Shown: positions 19,810 through 29,142, counted from the stretch's first letter. The stretch is 45,264 bases of DNA from Bacteroidota bacterium (GCA_003250395.1 QKGM01000055.1:1-45264), one strand, 5' to 3'. Translations and numbers: made by a program. The notes: generated by a model from the letters alone, not told the origin.

Positions 19810-22137
19810 ATGAATACAATCGGCAAACTGGCGACGGTACTTCTCGCTTTGATTTTTTGCACTCCTATAAACGGTCAGATTACTGGTCGCATTACCGACA
19901 ATATCAGCGGGGAACCACTTCCCGGGGCAGTCGTGATGTGGAGTGTTAAGGATGGAACCACTACAAACAGTGATGGCTATTATATGATAAAGCCGGCTAC
20001 CAGTGGTTCGCTGACTCTCACTGCTTCTTTTCTGGGTTACGAAACAGCCTCCAGAAAGGTAACATTCAAACAGGGTGAAGCCTTGAAAGTAAACTTTGTA
20101 TTGGTAACCAGAACCGTTGTTACCGAACCTGTGGTGATTACAGCCACACGAACCGAAAACAGGTTATCAGATGTCCCTGCCCGCATCAATACGCTGAGCT
20201 CAAAACAGATCAGCCAGATTCCTGCTTCAAGTTCGGACGAGTTACTCGCTTATATTCCAGGTATTCAAATCAGCAGGTCGTTCGGCATACTGAGCCCCAA
20301 ATCAACTGTTTCAATGCGGGGTTTAAGCGGTAAAGAACAATCACGTACGCTGGTTCTTTTCGACGGTATTCCAATCAATAAGACCGATGGAGGTAGTGTC
20401 AACTGGAACCTGCTCAATACCGACCAGATAGAACGAATTGAGGTTATTAAAGGCCCTGGATCAGCACTTTATGGAGGAAACGCTATGGGTGGTATCATCA
20501 ACATCATCAGCCGTAAACCCCATCAGAAACTTGTAGGTAAATTGGCTACCGAATACAGCACCTTCAACACTCCGGGAGCAAGGTTGTCGTTAAGTGGCAG
20601 AGAAAAACCTGGCGACAGTACAGGATTCTACTGGTCTGTGAACGGATTCGCACGTCGCAGCGATGGTTATGTCGTACAGCCTGAAGTTGAGCAAACCAGA
20701 TATACAACAAAATCAGAGATGACTGAAATCATGGGTGGACTTAAGCTCGGCTATGATTTCAATCAGTTTAGAAACCTTGAAGTAGATGTCAGGATGTATG
20801 ACGACATGAGGGGTTCAGGCGAAAAAGTATACCAGCCCGATGGCAATTCAACTGATCATGACACCCGTCATTTCAGGGCAACTTATCACGACAGGCTTGG
20901 GAAAACCGACATTTCGGCTACAGCATTCGCTCTGATCGAAGATTATGCTAAAGTCAATGAATACATGCGCGACAATAGCTACACCTTCTACGATGTAGAT
21001 TCAAAAAGGTCGGATCTTGGGCTGCTGCTCAATGCTTCTTCTGAAGTATGGAACAAACATCGCCTTTCAGCAGGTATAGACCTGCGCCGGGGAGCAGTAG
21101 ATGCAGCCGATATCTATTATACTTCAACGGATAAAATTATCAACAGGGGCAAGATGGATTTCGGTGCTGTATATCTCCAGGATGAGTATTCATTCCTTGG
21201 TGGAAAAGGGCGCCTGGTTGCAGGTCTCAGGTTCGATTACGCTCACTTTCATGGTGGAGAATTTTCTATTGAATACCCGTCGGAGATCAACAGTTTCATG
21301 GCGCCATACCAGATCAATGCAATAGAAACTACCACGTGGACTGCTGTCAGCCCTAAATTAGGGCTACAGTATAAACCAACCGCCAATACCCGCATTTACA
21401 CAGGATATTCAAGAGGGTTTCGCCCCTCCATCCTCGACGATATGTGCCGTTCAGGACGAATCAGGGGAGGTTTCAAAATAGCCAACCCTAACCTTAAGCC
21501 CGAAACAATCGATAATATAGAACTGGGCGTCGATGCACTACTCTTCGGATACCTGAAAGCTTCGGCCACCAGCTATTATTCGCTTGGGCATGACTTTATG
21601 TACTATACCAGTACAGGACAGACTATTGACATGGGGTATGCCATAAACCCGATTTCAAAACGAGAGAACATCAGTAAGGTAGAAATATATGGCTTTGAGG
21701 CAGAAATCAGCACCAGGCCAATAAGCTGGCTGGTTGTTTTTGCAAACTATGCCTATACGCACTCGCAAATCAAAGATTATGAAGTTGTCAATCCATTAGT
21801 CGATTTCAATTTAACCGGCAAATTCCTGACAGACGTAGCTCCCAATATTTTCTCCGCGGGTGTAAATATTAATGTGGGACGTATCAGGGCAGCGGCATAC
21901 TGTAAATACACTGACAGTATGTGGATTAACGACAGTAATGGTTTTGACGACACCTACCTGTTTGCCTACAAATATCCATCCGTATTTCAGGTTGACGCAA
22001 AAATTTCAGTAAGGATATGGAAAACCCTGACAGCAAGCACCTCGGTACAAAATGTTTTTGATGTAAAATATTATGAAAGTAAAGGTTCAGTAAATCCAGG
22101 CAGATTTGTTACTGGAGAAATTTCGTATAGTTTTTGA
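19810..22137 (+). CDS. TonB-dependent outer-membrane receptor with CarboxypepD-reg domain
   Basis: 775 aa. Signal peptide of about 22 residues (ING|Q). Residues 24-105 are a carboxypeptidase D regulatory-like domain ('ITGRITDNISGEPLPGA', 'FLGYET'). A TonB-box/plug region follows (about 110-235: 'VVITATRTENRLSDVPARI', 'MRGLSGKEQSRTLVLFDG', 'VIKGPGSALYGGNAMGGIINII'), then a 22-strand-type barrel with 'GYSRGFRPSILDD' and 'NPNLKPETIDNIELG', ending in aromatic F. It imports a ligand across the outer membrane using TonB energy. Its length and plug are of the siderophore/heme/cobalamin size class rather than SusC (about 1000 aa). Co-transcribed with two lipoproteins; substrate not assignable. Confidence 0.93.
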   Translation: MNTIGKLATVLLALIFCTPINGQITGRITDNISGEPLPGAVVMWSVKDGTTTNSDGYYMIKPATSGSLTLTASFLGYETASRKVTFKQGEALKVNFVLVTRTVVTEPVVITATRTENRLSDVPARINTLSSKQISQIPASSSDELLAYIPGIQISRSFGILSPKSTVSMRGLSGKEQSRTLVLFDGIPINKTDGGSVNWNLLNTDQIERIEVIKGPGSALYGGNAMGGIINIISRKPHQKLVGKLATEYSTFNTPGARLSLSGREKPGDSTGFYWSVNGFARRSDGYVVQPEVEQTRYTTKSEMTEIMGGLKLGYDFNQFRNLEVDVRMYDDMRGSGEKVYQPDGNSTDHDTRHFRATYHDRLGKTDISATAFALIEDYAKVNEYMRDNSYTFYDVDSKRSDLGLLLNASSEVWNKHRLSAGIDLRRGAVDAADIYYTSTDKIINRGKMDFGAVYLQDEYSFLGGKGRLVAGLRFDYAHFHGGEFSIEYPSEINSFMAPYQINAIETTTWTAVSPKLGLQYKPTANTRIYTGYSRGFRPSILDDMCRSGRIRGGFKIANPNLKPETIDNIELGVDALLFGYLKASATSYYSLGHDFMYYTSTGQTIDMGYAINPISKRENISKVEIYGFEAEISTRPISWLVVFANYAYTHSQIKDYEVVNPLVDFNLTGKFLTDVAPNIFSAGVNINVGRIRAAAYCKYTDSMWINDSNGFDDTYLFAYKYPSVFQVDAKISVRIWKTLTASTSVQNVFDVKYYESKGSVNPGRFVTGEISYSF

Positions 22138-22156
22138 TAGCACTGGAAATATAAAT

Positions 22157-22185
22157 CAGGCTGCTGAATCTGCTTCAGCAGCCTG
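22157..22185 (+). terminator. Terminator after the TonB-receptor unit
   Basis: CAGGCTGCTGAA pairs with TTCAGCAGCCTG around a 5-nt loop, followed by TTGTTTTTT. Confidence 0.92.
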
Positions 22186-22189
22186 TTGT

Positions 22190-22860
22190 TTTTTCAGCCC
22201 ATGTATTATACTGACGGATAAATACATCCTTGTCGGTTCTGCGATATCACACGCCATATAACAGCAAAATCTTTCTATTATTCTCCATTTCTGCCATCCG
22301 AGAACAGACATGGCTACACGGCAACAATCCGCCCGTCAAATCAGTGCCATCAACCGACCTGGTTCAGTTTTGAGTTCTTTCAATAAACGAATAAACTGCA
22401 AGGCACTGACCTTCATATTCCGGCCATTAAACTCTTTACTATAAGGCAAACACATTTTCAAATCATATTCAACCCTTCTATCAAAAAAACTTCAACTATT
22501 CTGCATAATTTTGAATAATGGGTAGCAATAAATATTCTATTTACGGCCAATTTATGTAATGAACGTTACAACCATTTCATTTGATTGAACGGACTAAAAA
22601 CATACCGAAGATATATCAAAGATATATTTTTATAATAAAATGTCTATGAAGACCATAACATGGAAGTATCTTATATATAAAGATAAGGTAATTATAAATA
22701 AACTCTTGCACAAGTATTGAAAAACTCCTTATTACTGTTGGTTAGGTTTCCAGGTTTCAGCAAAATGAATCCTGTCAACCCCGGCTTCTTCTGAAGAATT
22801 CATGTTATCAAACAGGTTTAATCATTCCGGTCATTATATAGTACTAAATATGCCCGTAAC
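22190..22860. other. Gene-free stretch before the predicted barrel protein
   Basis: About 670 bases with no supportable reading frame, repeat or RNA. The second half (22480-22860) is strikingly AT-rich, with several atata runs near 22610-22680. No conclusion about function can be drawn. Confidence 0.5.
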
Positions 22861-22891
22861 ATTGCAAAGTTAATATCATTTTATATTTTTG
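22861..22891 (+). promoter_or_regulatory. Promoter of the predicted outer-membrane barrel gene
   Basis: ATTG at 22861-22864, a 19-nt spacer and TATTTTTG at 22884-22891 (TAnnTTTG). The 5' leader before the ATG at 22955 is about 57 nt. Confidence 0.7.
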
Positions 22892-22954
22892 TGACGGCAA
22901 AATACAATTAGCCAAAATAAGACCAGGTACAAATAAAAATCTATTCTTTAAACT

Positions 22955-23845
22955 ATGAAAAAAAGCTTAATAACTTTTTTGATTGCCATAACGGCAATTT
23001 ACAGCTATGCACAGGAATCTCCTTTTTACATCAGCCTTTATGGAGGCATGGGAGTTGATATTGCTCCCGGAAAGTATATCCTTAGGAATGATCTGATCAC
23101 GTCCAATGCTACCGGTGATTCAGTGGTAGACCTTGCCACGATGAAAGAGGTTGATCATAACTTTGGAAAAGGCGCCCGGCTAGGGGTTACACTGGGCACC
23201 CGTCTTGTCAAGTCCGTTCCCGGAATATGTTTTCAGGTCAGTGTTTTTAAAAAATTCAAATCTTCACTGGAATTTGAGTCCTATCAAAACGAAAGACATG
23301 ATGCTAATATGACACTCTTTATAAATCAATTATATAAAGAGAAGTATACTGCAAGTGCACTCTTTATCAATCCAGCCTTGGTTTTCAGGTCTGAGACGGG
23401 AAAAATCAGGCCCTACATGAAGCTTGGTGCTTTGATTATGTTTTCGACAATTGATGGAGAAGTTACATTTAGCGGAAGCACAAATTACCCTCTTACTTAT
23501 CCAACCTTTAGTGCTTATCAGAAATTCGAATACGACACAGATCCCTCGTTGGGAGTCGATTTTAGCCTTGGAACATCCCTTACATTAACAGACGGATTAT
23601 CAGCCTTTGGAGAAATTGACTTTCAGTACATAAAGACTTGGCCAACAAAAAGGAGAATTGTTGAATACACTGAACAGGGTGTAGATAAGCTCAGTACACT
23701 GACAGTTTCACAAAAGGAGACAGAATTTGTGGACGAATATTCTACTGATTGGAATGAGGATCCAGATCTGCCTTCAAAGGATGTAAAATATTCTGTTACT
23801 TTTAACAGTTTAGCTATCAACATCGGTATTATGTACAACTTTTAA
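22955..23845 (+). CDS. Predicted outer-membrane beta-barrel protein
   Basis: 296 aa; no named family recognised. Signal peptide of about 19 residues (YSYA|QE). The mature part alternates hydrophobic and polar residues in strand-like segments (ISLYGGMGVDI, ARLGVTLGTRL, PALVFRS, RPYMKLGALIMFS, LGVDFSLGTSLTL) and ends in 'INIGIMYNF', the C-terminal aromatic typical of barrels inserted by BamA. A charged segment at about 235-270 probably forms an external loop. Transcribed alone with its own promoter and terminator. Function unknown. Confidence 0.75.
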   Translation: MKKSLITFLIAITAIYSYAQESPFYISLYGGMGVDIAPGKYILRNDLITSNATGDSVVDLATMKEVDHNFGKGARLGVTLGTRLVKSVPGICFQVSVFKKFKSSLEFESYQNERHDANMTLFINQLYKEKYTASALFINPALVFRSETGKIRPYMKLGALIMFSTIDGEVTFSGSTNYPLTYPTFSAYQKFEYDTDPSLGVDFSLGTSLTLTDGLSAFGEIDFQYIKTWPTKRRIVEYTEQGVDKLSTLTVSQKETEFVDEYSTDWNEDPDLPSKDVKYSVTFNSLAINIGIMYNF

Positions 23846-23865
23846 GGTTGGTTCTCAATTTGGGA

Positions 23866-23896
23866 AGAGCCTCTGTCTAAGCAGGGGCTTTTTTTA
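23866..23896 (+). terminator. Terminator after the barrel gene
   Basis: AGCCTCTG pairs with CAGGGGCT (one wobble) around a 6-nt loop, followed by a T7 run. Confidence 0.8.
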
Positions 23897-23938
23897 TTCG
23901 CGCAGAACACATAAGATAGTCTGTATTAAAAGGATGAT

Positions 23939-23946
23939 TACTTTTG
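23939..23946 (+). promoter_or_regulatory. -7 promoter box of the antiporter gene
   Basis: TACTTTTG, 19 nt before the ATG at 23966; no clear -33 element. Confidence 0.6.
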
Positions 23947-23965
23947 CATATTAATCAGGTAGTAA

Positions 23966-26107
23966 ATGGAGCATTTTTTCAACAAACTTCTGCACGAGTT
24001 TAATCCGCCGTTTCAAAATTCGGTGCTGATGTTTGCGATCATCCTGTTTATAATACTCCTGTCTCCTATTCTATTGCGTAAAATCAGGATTCCCGGAATC
24101 ATCGGACTGATCATCAGCGGGGTATTGATAGGGCCTCACGGGTTGAACCTGATCGAACGGAATTCTGCTATTGAGCTTTTCAGTACCATCGGCTTGCTCT
24201 ATATCCTGTTTATCGCCGGGCTGGAGCTTGATATGAATTCGTTCAGGCAAACCCGGTACAAAAGCATTCTGTTTGGTTTGGTAACATTTCTTGTACCTAT
24301 GGTAATAGGATATCCGGTCTGCCGTTATATACTGGATTATAGTGTTAGTGCAAGTCTGATCACGACAAGTTTATTCGCTACCCATACCCTTGTTGCCTAC
24401 CCGATTGTAAGTAGAATGGGTATTGCACGAAATCAAAGCGTAGAGGTAACTGTCGGTGGTACCATTATTACCGATACAGCTGTCCTCATCCTGTTGGCAG
24501 TTATTGTTGGATACAACACAGCCGGAAGTGCTGCCTTGCTTTGGCCAAGATTAATCATCAGCTTCGGTTTATTCCTTGTGGTGGTTTTGTACTTTATCCC
24601 CCATATTTCTGCATGGTTTTTCAGCAAACTTGAAGCCGAAAAGCACTCCCATTACATTTACGTATTATCAGTATTGTTTTTTTGTGCATTTTTAGCTGAA
24701 TTGGCAGGTTTAGAGCCGATTATTGGAGCCTTTGCTGCCGGGTTAGCACTCAATAGGCTGATTCCATCAACCTCTTCATTAATGAACAGGATTGAATTTG
24801 CCGGGAACAGTCTCTTTATCCCTTTTTTCCTGATCAGTGTAGGAATGCTGGTAGATCTGAGGGTCATTTTCAGGGGTCTTGATCTGTTGTATATCGCTGG
24901 AATACTCATTGCTGTTGCTATTTTTTCGAAGTGGATTGCAGCCTGGATAACTGCAACAATTTTAAAATACAGCAAATCACAGCGGAGACTTATGTTTGGC
25001 CTGAGCACCGCCCGGGCAGCAGCTACGCTAGCTATTATTCTGGTTGGCATTGAAAACGGAATCGTGGATGTAAGGGAGCAAAATGCCATCATATTACTGA
25101 TTCTCGTCACCTGTCTCATCTCTTCAATCATCACAGAATCTGCTGCTAAAAAAGTTGCCATTGAATCGGCAACGGCCGATGTTGATACCGCTCTCAATAA
25201 CAGGGAACAAAAATTCGTCGTATTACTTGCCAATCCGGTTACCATGGAGCGTTTGCTTGATTTGGCGATCAGTATGCACATGCCACGTAACACCACCCCG
25301 ATAACCGGTCTTGCCGTAGTAATTGACGACGATGAAGCTGAGCGAAAGCTTCTGGAAACAGGCAAATCGCTAGAGAATTTACATCATCATAGGGCCGCAG
25401 CTGACTATAAGCTAGAGTTGAAATGCACCATCGACCAAAACGTGGCCAGCGGAATTAAACGTGTAACAACAGAAGTCTTTGCAACAGACCTGATTATTGG
25501 TTTTTCAGGGCGAAACCGACTCACGGATATACTGTTTGGGAAGACGATGCAATATATAATTGATCAGACGAGCCAAACAGTCTATGTAAGCGGGTTAATA
25601 TCACCTCTCAACGTACACAACCGGCTTCTGCTGTTTGTGCCTCCTTTTATTGAAAAAGATAAAAGCCTTGCCTCTGTCCTGGCCAACATAATACAGTTAG
25701 CCTCTGTGCAGGGGATGAAATTACAGTTATACGCATCAGCTCCGACAGAAAATGCGATAAAAAACTGGCTTCAAAAAACCAAAAGCATATTGAGCCCTGC
25801 CTATAATTCATTCCCCGGATGGGAGTCATTCGATAAAGTCCAACATGAAATACTCAGCAACGACCTCATCGTGATGATAATTCCCCGTTTTGACACAGTA
25901 GCTTACAGTATATCGCAGAATATATTATTACAACGAGTAGAAAAGATGGCTCAAAAAACCAGCTTCATGCTTGTTTATCCCGGGAGGCATTCGCTGGGGC
26001 ACAGTGCCCTGACGGGAGACTTTTCAGCCAGATACCTCGGTAACAGGGTCGATCGTTTGGCCAAAAGTGCCAAAGACCTGCTCAAATCGATTGAAATCAA
26101 GGGGTAA
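23966..26107 (+). CDS. CPA2-type cation:proton antiporter with C-terminal USP-like domains
   Basis: 713 aa. Residues 15-395 carry about 12 transmembrane helices of the Na+/H+ exchanger (CPA2, KefB/GerN-like) fold: 'RIPGIIGLIISGVLIGPHGLNLI' near the start, 'LYILFIAGLELDM', 'TDTAVLILL' and 'FLISVGMLVDL'. Residues 405-713 are cytoplasmic and look like two universal-stress-protein (UspA-like) domains ('FVVLLANPVTMERLLDLAI', 'LLLFVPPFIEKDKSLASVLANII') rather than the KefC-type RCK/TrkA-N nucleotide-binding domain. Likely exchanges Na+ or K+ for H+ across the inner membrane. It probably forms a loose transcription unit with lpxH 69 nt downstream. Confidence 0.9.
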   Translation: MEHFFNKLLHEFNPPFQNSVLMFAIILFIILLSPILLRKIRIPGIIGLIISGVLIGPHGLNLIERNSAIELFSTIGLLYILFIAGLELDMNSFRQTRYKSILFGLVTFLVPMVIGYPVCRYILDYSVSASLITTSLFATHTLVAYPIVSRMGIARNQSVEVTVGGTIITDTAVLILLAVIVGYNTAGSAALLWPRLIISFGLFLVVVLYFIPHISAWFFSKLEAEKHSHYIYVLSVLFFCAFLAELAGLEPIIGAFAAGLALNRLIPSTSSLMNRIEFAGNSLFIPFFLISVGMLVDLRVIFRGLDLLYIAGILIAVAIFSKWIAAWITATILKYSKSQRRLMFGLSTARAAATLAIILVGIENGIVDVREQNAIILLILVTCLISSIITESAAKKVAIESATADVDTALNNREQKFVVLLANPVTMERLLDLAISMHMPRNTTPITGLAVVIDDDEAERKLLETGKSLENLHHHRAAADYKLELKCTIDQNVASGIKRVTTEVFATDLIIGFSGRNRLTDILFGKTMQYIIDQTSQTVYVSGLISPLNVHNRLLLFVPPFIEKDKSLASVLANIIQLASVQGMKLQLYASAPTENAIKNWLQKTKSILSPAYNSFPGWESFDKVQHEILSNDLIVMIIPRFDTVAYSISQNILLQRVEKMAQKTSFMLVYPGRHSLGHSALTGDFSARYLGNRVDRLAKSAKDLLKSIEIKG

Positions 26108-26176
26108 TGACAGAAACAATAAACAACAGACCGAACCAAATTAAACCGACACACTCCTAACACTATAAAATAATTA

Positions 26177-26995
26177 ATGGATATAATTACAGGGAAAAAA
26201 ATATACTTCACATCCGATCATCATTTCGGAATACCTGACAGAACCAGAAGCCTTGAGCGAGAACTTCGCTTTGTGAGATGGCTTGAACATATCGCACCGG
26301 ATACCCAGGAATTATATATCATGGGTGATTTGTTCGATTTTTGGTTTGAGTATCATCAGGTAGTTCCAAGGGGATATACCATTCTGCTCGGAGCATTATC
26401 CAATCTTGTGAAGAGTGGAATCCCTGTTCATTACTTCAGGGGCAATCACGATATGTGGGCCTTCAATTACTTTGAGGAAGAGCTTGGTTTCAGCATGTAT
26501 CGCGAACCTGTTACCCGTAGGCTTGGAAATAAAATGTTTTATCTGGCTCATGGTGATGGCCTGGGCCCAGGCGATCACGGATATAAATTTCTGAAGAAAG
26601 TATTTGGATCGCCTGTTAACCAATGGCTGTTCAGACAAATCCATCCCGATCTTGCTTTTCGTATTGCACTGTTTTGGTCGCGAAGAAGCCGCTACGCGAA
26701 TATAGCTCGCGAGGGAAAAGAAGAAGCTGAAGGACGTTATAATGATGACCAATGGTTAAGATCAGAAAGGTTGCCACGTTTTGTTGAAGTAAAGCATCAA
26801 CAGCATCCAGAAATCGACAATTTCATTTTTGGTCACTGGCACCTACCCGTACACCTTACGTTCGGGAAGTCGAACTACTATAATATTGGCGACTGGATCT
26901 CGTGGTTCAGTTACCTTGAGTTTGACGGAGAAAAGGTAAAGTCTCGTTGCTTTGAAAAGGCTGATCTGGTTTTCCCGATTAACCTCCACCCCTGA
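26177..26995 (+). CDS. lpxH: UDP-2,3-diacylglucosamine pyrophosphatase LpxH
   Basis: 272 aa. Calcineurin-like metallophosphoesterase that makes lipid X from UDP-2,3-diacylglucosamine in lipid A synthesis, at the inner face of the inner membrane. Metal motifs in order: D-x-H in 'TSDHHFG', GDLFDFW, GNHDMW, 'LAHGDGLGPGD' and 'FGHWHLPV'. The GDLFDFW and GDG signatures separate LpxH-type enzymes from other phosphoesterases. Length is slightly above the E. coli enzyme. Start is the ATG at 26177; it does not overlap its neighbours. Confidence 0.93.
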   Translation: MDIITGKKIYFTSDHHFGIPDRTRSLERELRFVRWLEHIAPDTQELYIMGDLFDFWFEYHQVVPRGYTILLGALSNLVKSGIPVHYFRGNHDMWAFNYFEEELGFSMYREPVTRRLGNKMFYLAHGDGLGPGDHGYKFLKKVFGSPVNQWLFRQIHPDLAFRIALFWSRRSRYANIAREGKEEAEGRYNDDQWLRSERLPRFVEVKHQQHPEIDNFIFGHWHLPVHLTFGKSNYYNIGDWISWFSYLEFDGEKVKSRCFEKADLVFPINLHP

Positions 26996-27091
26996 AAAAC
27001 GCTCTCAGGATGAGACTTCAAATTATCAACGGCATATTATAATTATGCCTACAAGGCCAGCCACTTATAAGGCTGAAAGATGGCAAATCCC

Positions 27092-27106
27092 TTCCCGACA
27101 CGGGAA
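27092..27106. promoter_or_regulatory. 15-bp palindrome in the dipeptidase promoter
   Basis: TTCCCGACACGGGAA is a perfect 6-bp inverted repeat with a 3-nt centre. It lies 6 nt upstream of the -7 box, where a repressor would block RNA polymerase. Operator role is inferred. Confidence 0.45.
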
Positions 27107-27112
27107 AAACCC

Positions 27113-27120
27113 TATTTTTG
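27113..27120 (+). promoter_or_regulatory. -7 promoter box of the dipeptidase gene
   Basis: TATTTTTG fits TAnnTTTG, 25 nt before the ATG at 27146. Confidence 0.65.
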
Positions 27121-27145
27121 CATCTGAACACTAAATAAAATTGTC

Positions 27146-28519
27146 ATGGATTTCATTAAAGCTTATATCGATCAAAATAAAGATCGTTTTCTGGAAGAAT
27201 TGTTCGGGTTGCTTCGCATCCCTTCAGTGAGTTCGCTGGCTGACCATAAACCCGATATGTATCGGGCAGCTAAGTATTGGAAAAAGACATTAATTGCTGC
27301 CGGAGCCGATAAGGCTGAGCTATATGAAACACCTGGTAATCCGGTAATCTATGGTGAGAAAATTATTGATCCGGCTTATCCTACTATTTTGATATACGCT
27401 CATATGGATGTGATGCCGGTCGATCCGATAAACCTATGGAATTCTCAACCATTTGAACCAGAGATCCGGGAGGGAAGGATATGGGCGCGGGGAGCCGATG
27501 ACGATAAAGGACAAAGTTTCATGCATGCCAAGGCTTTTGAAATTATGATGAAGTCAGGACAAATGAAATGTAACATCAAGTTCATGATCGAAGGTGAAGA
27601 AGAGGTTGGATCGCCCAATCTGGGAGCATGGTGCGAAGCCCACAAAGAGATGCTTCGGGCCGATATTATCCTGGTTTCGGATACAGGGATGATTGCCGCA
27701 GACACACCCAGCATAACAGCTGGCCTCCGTGGTTTGGCCTATCTTGAGGTAGAAGTGACCGGACCAGATCGTGATCTGCACTCAGGAATATTTGGTGGTG
27801 CTGTTGCCAACCCTGCCAATATCCTTGCAAAACTGATTGCTTCATTGCATGATGAAAAAAACAGGATTACAATTCCCGGCTTTTACGACGATGTTATAGT
27901 TGTAAGCGACACCGAAAGGAGAGCAATGGCAGAAGCTCCTTTTAACCTCGAAAACTATAAGAAGGCTATCGGGATCAATCAGGAGTGGGGTGAAGAAGGA
28001 TTCACCACCATCGAAAGAACTGGTATCAGGCCTACACTTGATGTTTGTGGAATGTGGAGCGGTTATACCGGCGAAGGTGCCAAAACAGTACTCCCTTCCA
28101 AAGCTTATGCGAAGATTTCAATGAGGCTTGTTCCAAATCAGGACTATAAAAAGATCAGCAGTCTGTTTGAAGCATATTTCTTAAAAATTGCACCTCCTTA
28201 TGTGAAAGTTAAAGTAACCGATCTTCATGGTGGTCAGGGTTACGTTGCCCCTATCGATATGCCTGCATGGAAAGCTGCTGACAAGGCGTACATGGAAACC
28301 TTCGGGAAGCTTCCCATTCCAACCCGTAGCGGTGGGAGTATCCCTATAATCAGTACTTTTGAGCAGGTATTGGGGATCAAGTCATTGCTAATGGGGTTTG
28401 GCCTTGAGTCTGATGCTATACATTCTCCGAACGAAAACTTTCCATTAGAAAACTTTTACAAGGGGATCGAAACTATTGCCCACTTCTACAACCACTTTGC
28501 CTCTGAAATGAAAAAATAA
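27146..28519 (+). CDS. M20-family dipeptidase (carnosinase/CNDP-like)
   Basis: 457 aa; cytosolic, with no signal peptide. Di-zinc aminoacyl-dipeptide hydrolase of the M20 clan. Metal-binding motifs: 'AHMDVMPVD' (His86), 'GADDDKGQ' (bridging Asp119), 'EGEEEVGS' (general base and ligand Glu), 'VSDTGM' and a C-terminal 'HSPNE' His. A dimerisation (lid) domain at about residues 195-350 carries 'DLHSGIFGG'. Length and motifs fit the CNDP/'M20 family dipeptidase' group. Followed after 20 nt by a small unknown gene in the same direction, probably in the same transcript. Confidence 0.93.
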   Translation: MDFIKAYIDQNKDRFLEELFGLLRIPSVSSLADHKPDMYRAAKYWKKTLIAAGADKAELYETPGNPVIYGEKIIDPAYPTILIYAHMDVMPVDPINLWNSQPFEPEIREGRIWARGADDDKGQSFMHAKAFEIMMKSGQMKCNIKFMIEGEEEVGSPNLGAWCEAHKEMLRADIILVSDTGMIAADTPSITAGLRGLAYLEVEVTGPDRDLHSGIFGGAVANPANILAKLIASLHDEKNRITIPGFYDDVIVVSDTERRAMAEAPFNLENYKKAIGINQEWGEEGFTTIERTGIRPTLDVCGMWSGYTGEGAKTVLPSKAYAKISMRLVPNQDYKKISSLFEAYFLKIAPPYVKVKVTDLHGGQGYVAPIDMPAWKAADKAYMETFGKLPIPTRSGGSIPIISTFEQVLGIKSLLMGFGLESDAIHSPNENFPLENFYKGIETIAHFYNHFASEMKK

Positions 28520-28539
28520 TTAAAATTCATTGTTGAATT

Positions 28540-29007
28540 ATGGATAATGAACAACAGGAATTTGAACGTAATCTTGAAAAATTGATAGTCCTTTTCCGTA
28601 AGTTACGCGATAAGGGAGAAATGCCCGGAGAATTTGAAGGGATGGATCAAAACATGCGCCAGAGCATGGACTTTCTGATTCAAAACTTCGAGATGCTGAA
28701 AAAAGATCCCTCTGCCGGAGAGGCTCTCAAGAACATTGGGATACCGTTTAAACAGATGATTGCCGGGTTGGTAAAAAACCTTAGCGAACAACTGGGTGAA
28801 GACCCTGCCATATTAAATGAAGCTGAAAAACCGGGCATCTTGAAACCCGTAGTGAATGAAGCGACACAAGTTGAGGTTGGTACCTTCACAAGGAGGTTGG
28901 TTCAGATAGACTCTATTCTGGCAAAAGGTAACCTGCCGGAAGAGGATGTTGATGCTCTACTTGACGAAAGAATAAGGATTATAGAAAAGCTGAACCAGGA
29001 TAAATAG
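28540..29007 (+). CDS. Small conserved-type protein of unknown function downstream of the dipeptidase
   Basis: 155 aa, acidic, no signal peptide or membrane segment, mostly helical. N-terminal helix with 'EFERNLEKLIVLFRKLRDKG', a middle rich in Met and Phe, a Pro-containing linker at about 95-110, and a C-terminal helix with 'LDERIRIIEKLNQDK' that could form a coiled coil. No family recognised. Co-directional with the dipeptidase (20-nt gap) and closed by the terminator at 29030-29070, so the two form one unit. Function unknown. Confidence 0.75.
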   Translation: MDNEQQEFERNLEKLIVLFRKLRDKGEMPGEFEGMDQNMRQSMDFLIQNFEMLKKDPSAGEALKNIGIPFKQMIAGLVKNLSEQLGEDPAILNEAEKPGILKPVVNEATQVEVGTFTRRLVQIDSILAKGNLPEEDVDALLDERIRIIEKLNQDK

Positions 29008-29029
29008 AAATATTAGATGCACCCTGCTA

Positions 29030-29070
29030 TACACCGGACAGAGACCTCATTTCTGTCCGGTGTAGTTTTT
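29030..29070 (+). terminator. Terminator after the dipeptidase unit
   Basis: TACACCGGACAGA pairs perfectly with TCTGTCCGGTGTA (13 bp, 9-nt loop), then GTTTTTATT. This hairpin lies inside the first part of a longer possible frame beginning at 29017, which argues against that start. Confidence 0.93.
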
Positions 29071-29101
29071 ATTACATTTCCGGGATTAATTATAAAAGCT
29101 A

Positions 29102-29109
29102 TATATTTG
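29102..29109 (+). promoter_or_regulatory. -7 promoter box of the small gene at 29143
   Basis: TATATTTG fits TAnnTTTG, with a TTTC element 21 nt upstream as a possible -33. It lies 33 nt before the ATG at 29143. Confidence 0.65.
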
Positions 29110-29142
29110 CTTAGAACATCATACCAGACCAAAAATAAAAAA

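Noticed and set aside
19810..22137. Calling the receiver of the lipoprotein pair HmuR and the unit a heme importer
   Set aside because: Gene order fits, but no heme-specific residues could be verified by eye; substrate left open.
29017..29142. N-terminal extension of the small protein at 29143
   Set aside because: The extension is encoded by a perfect 13-bp terminator hairpin and the -7 box, which cannot be part of the coding region of this transcript.
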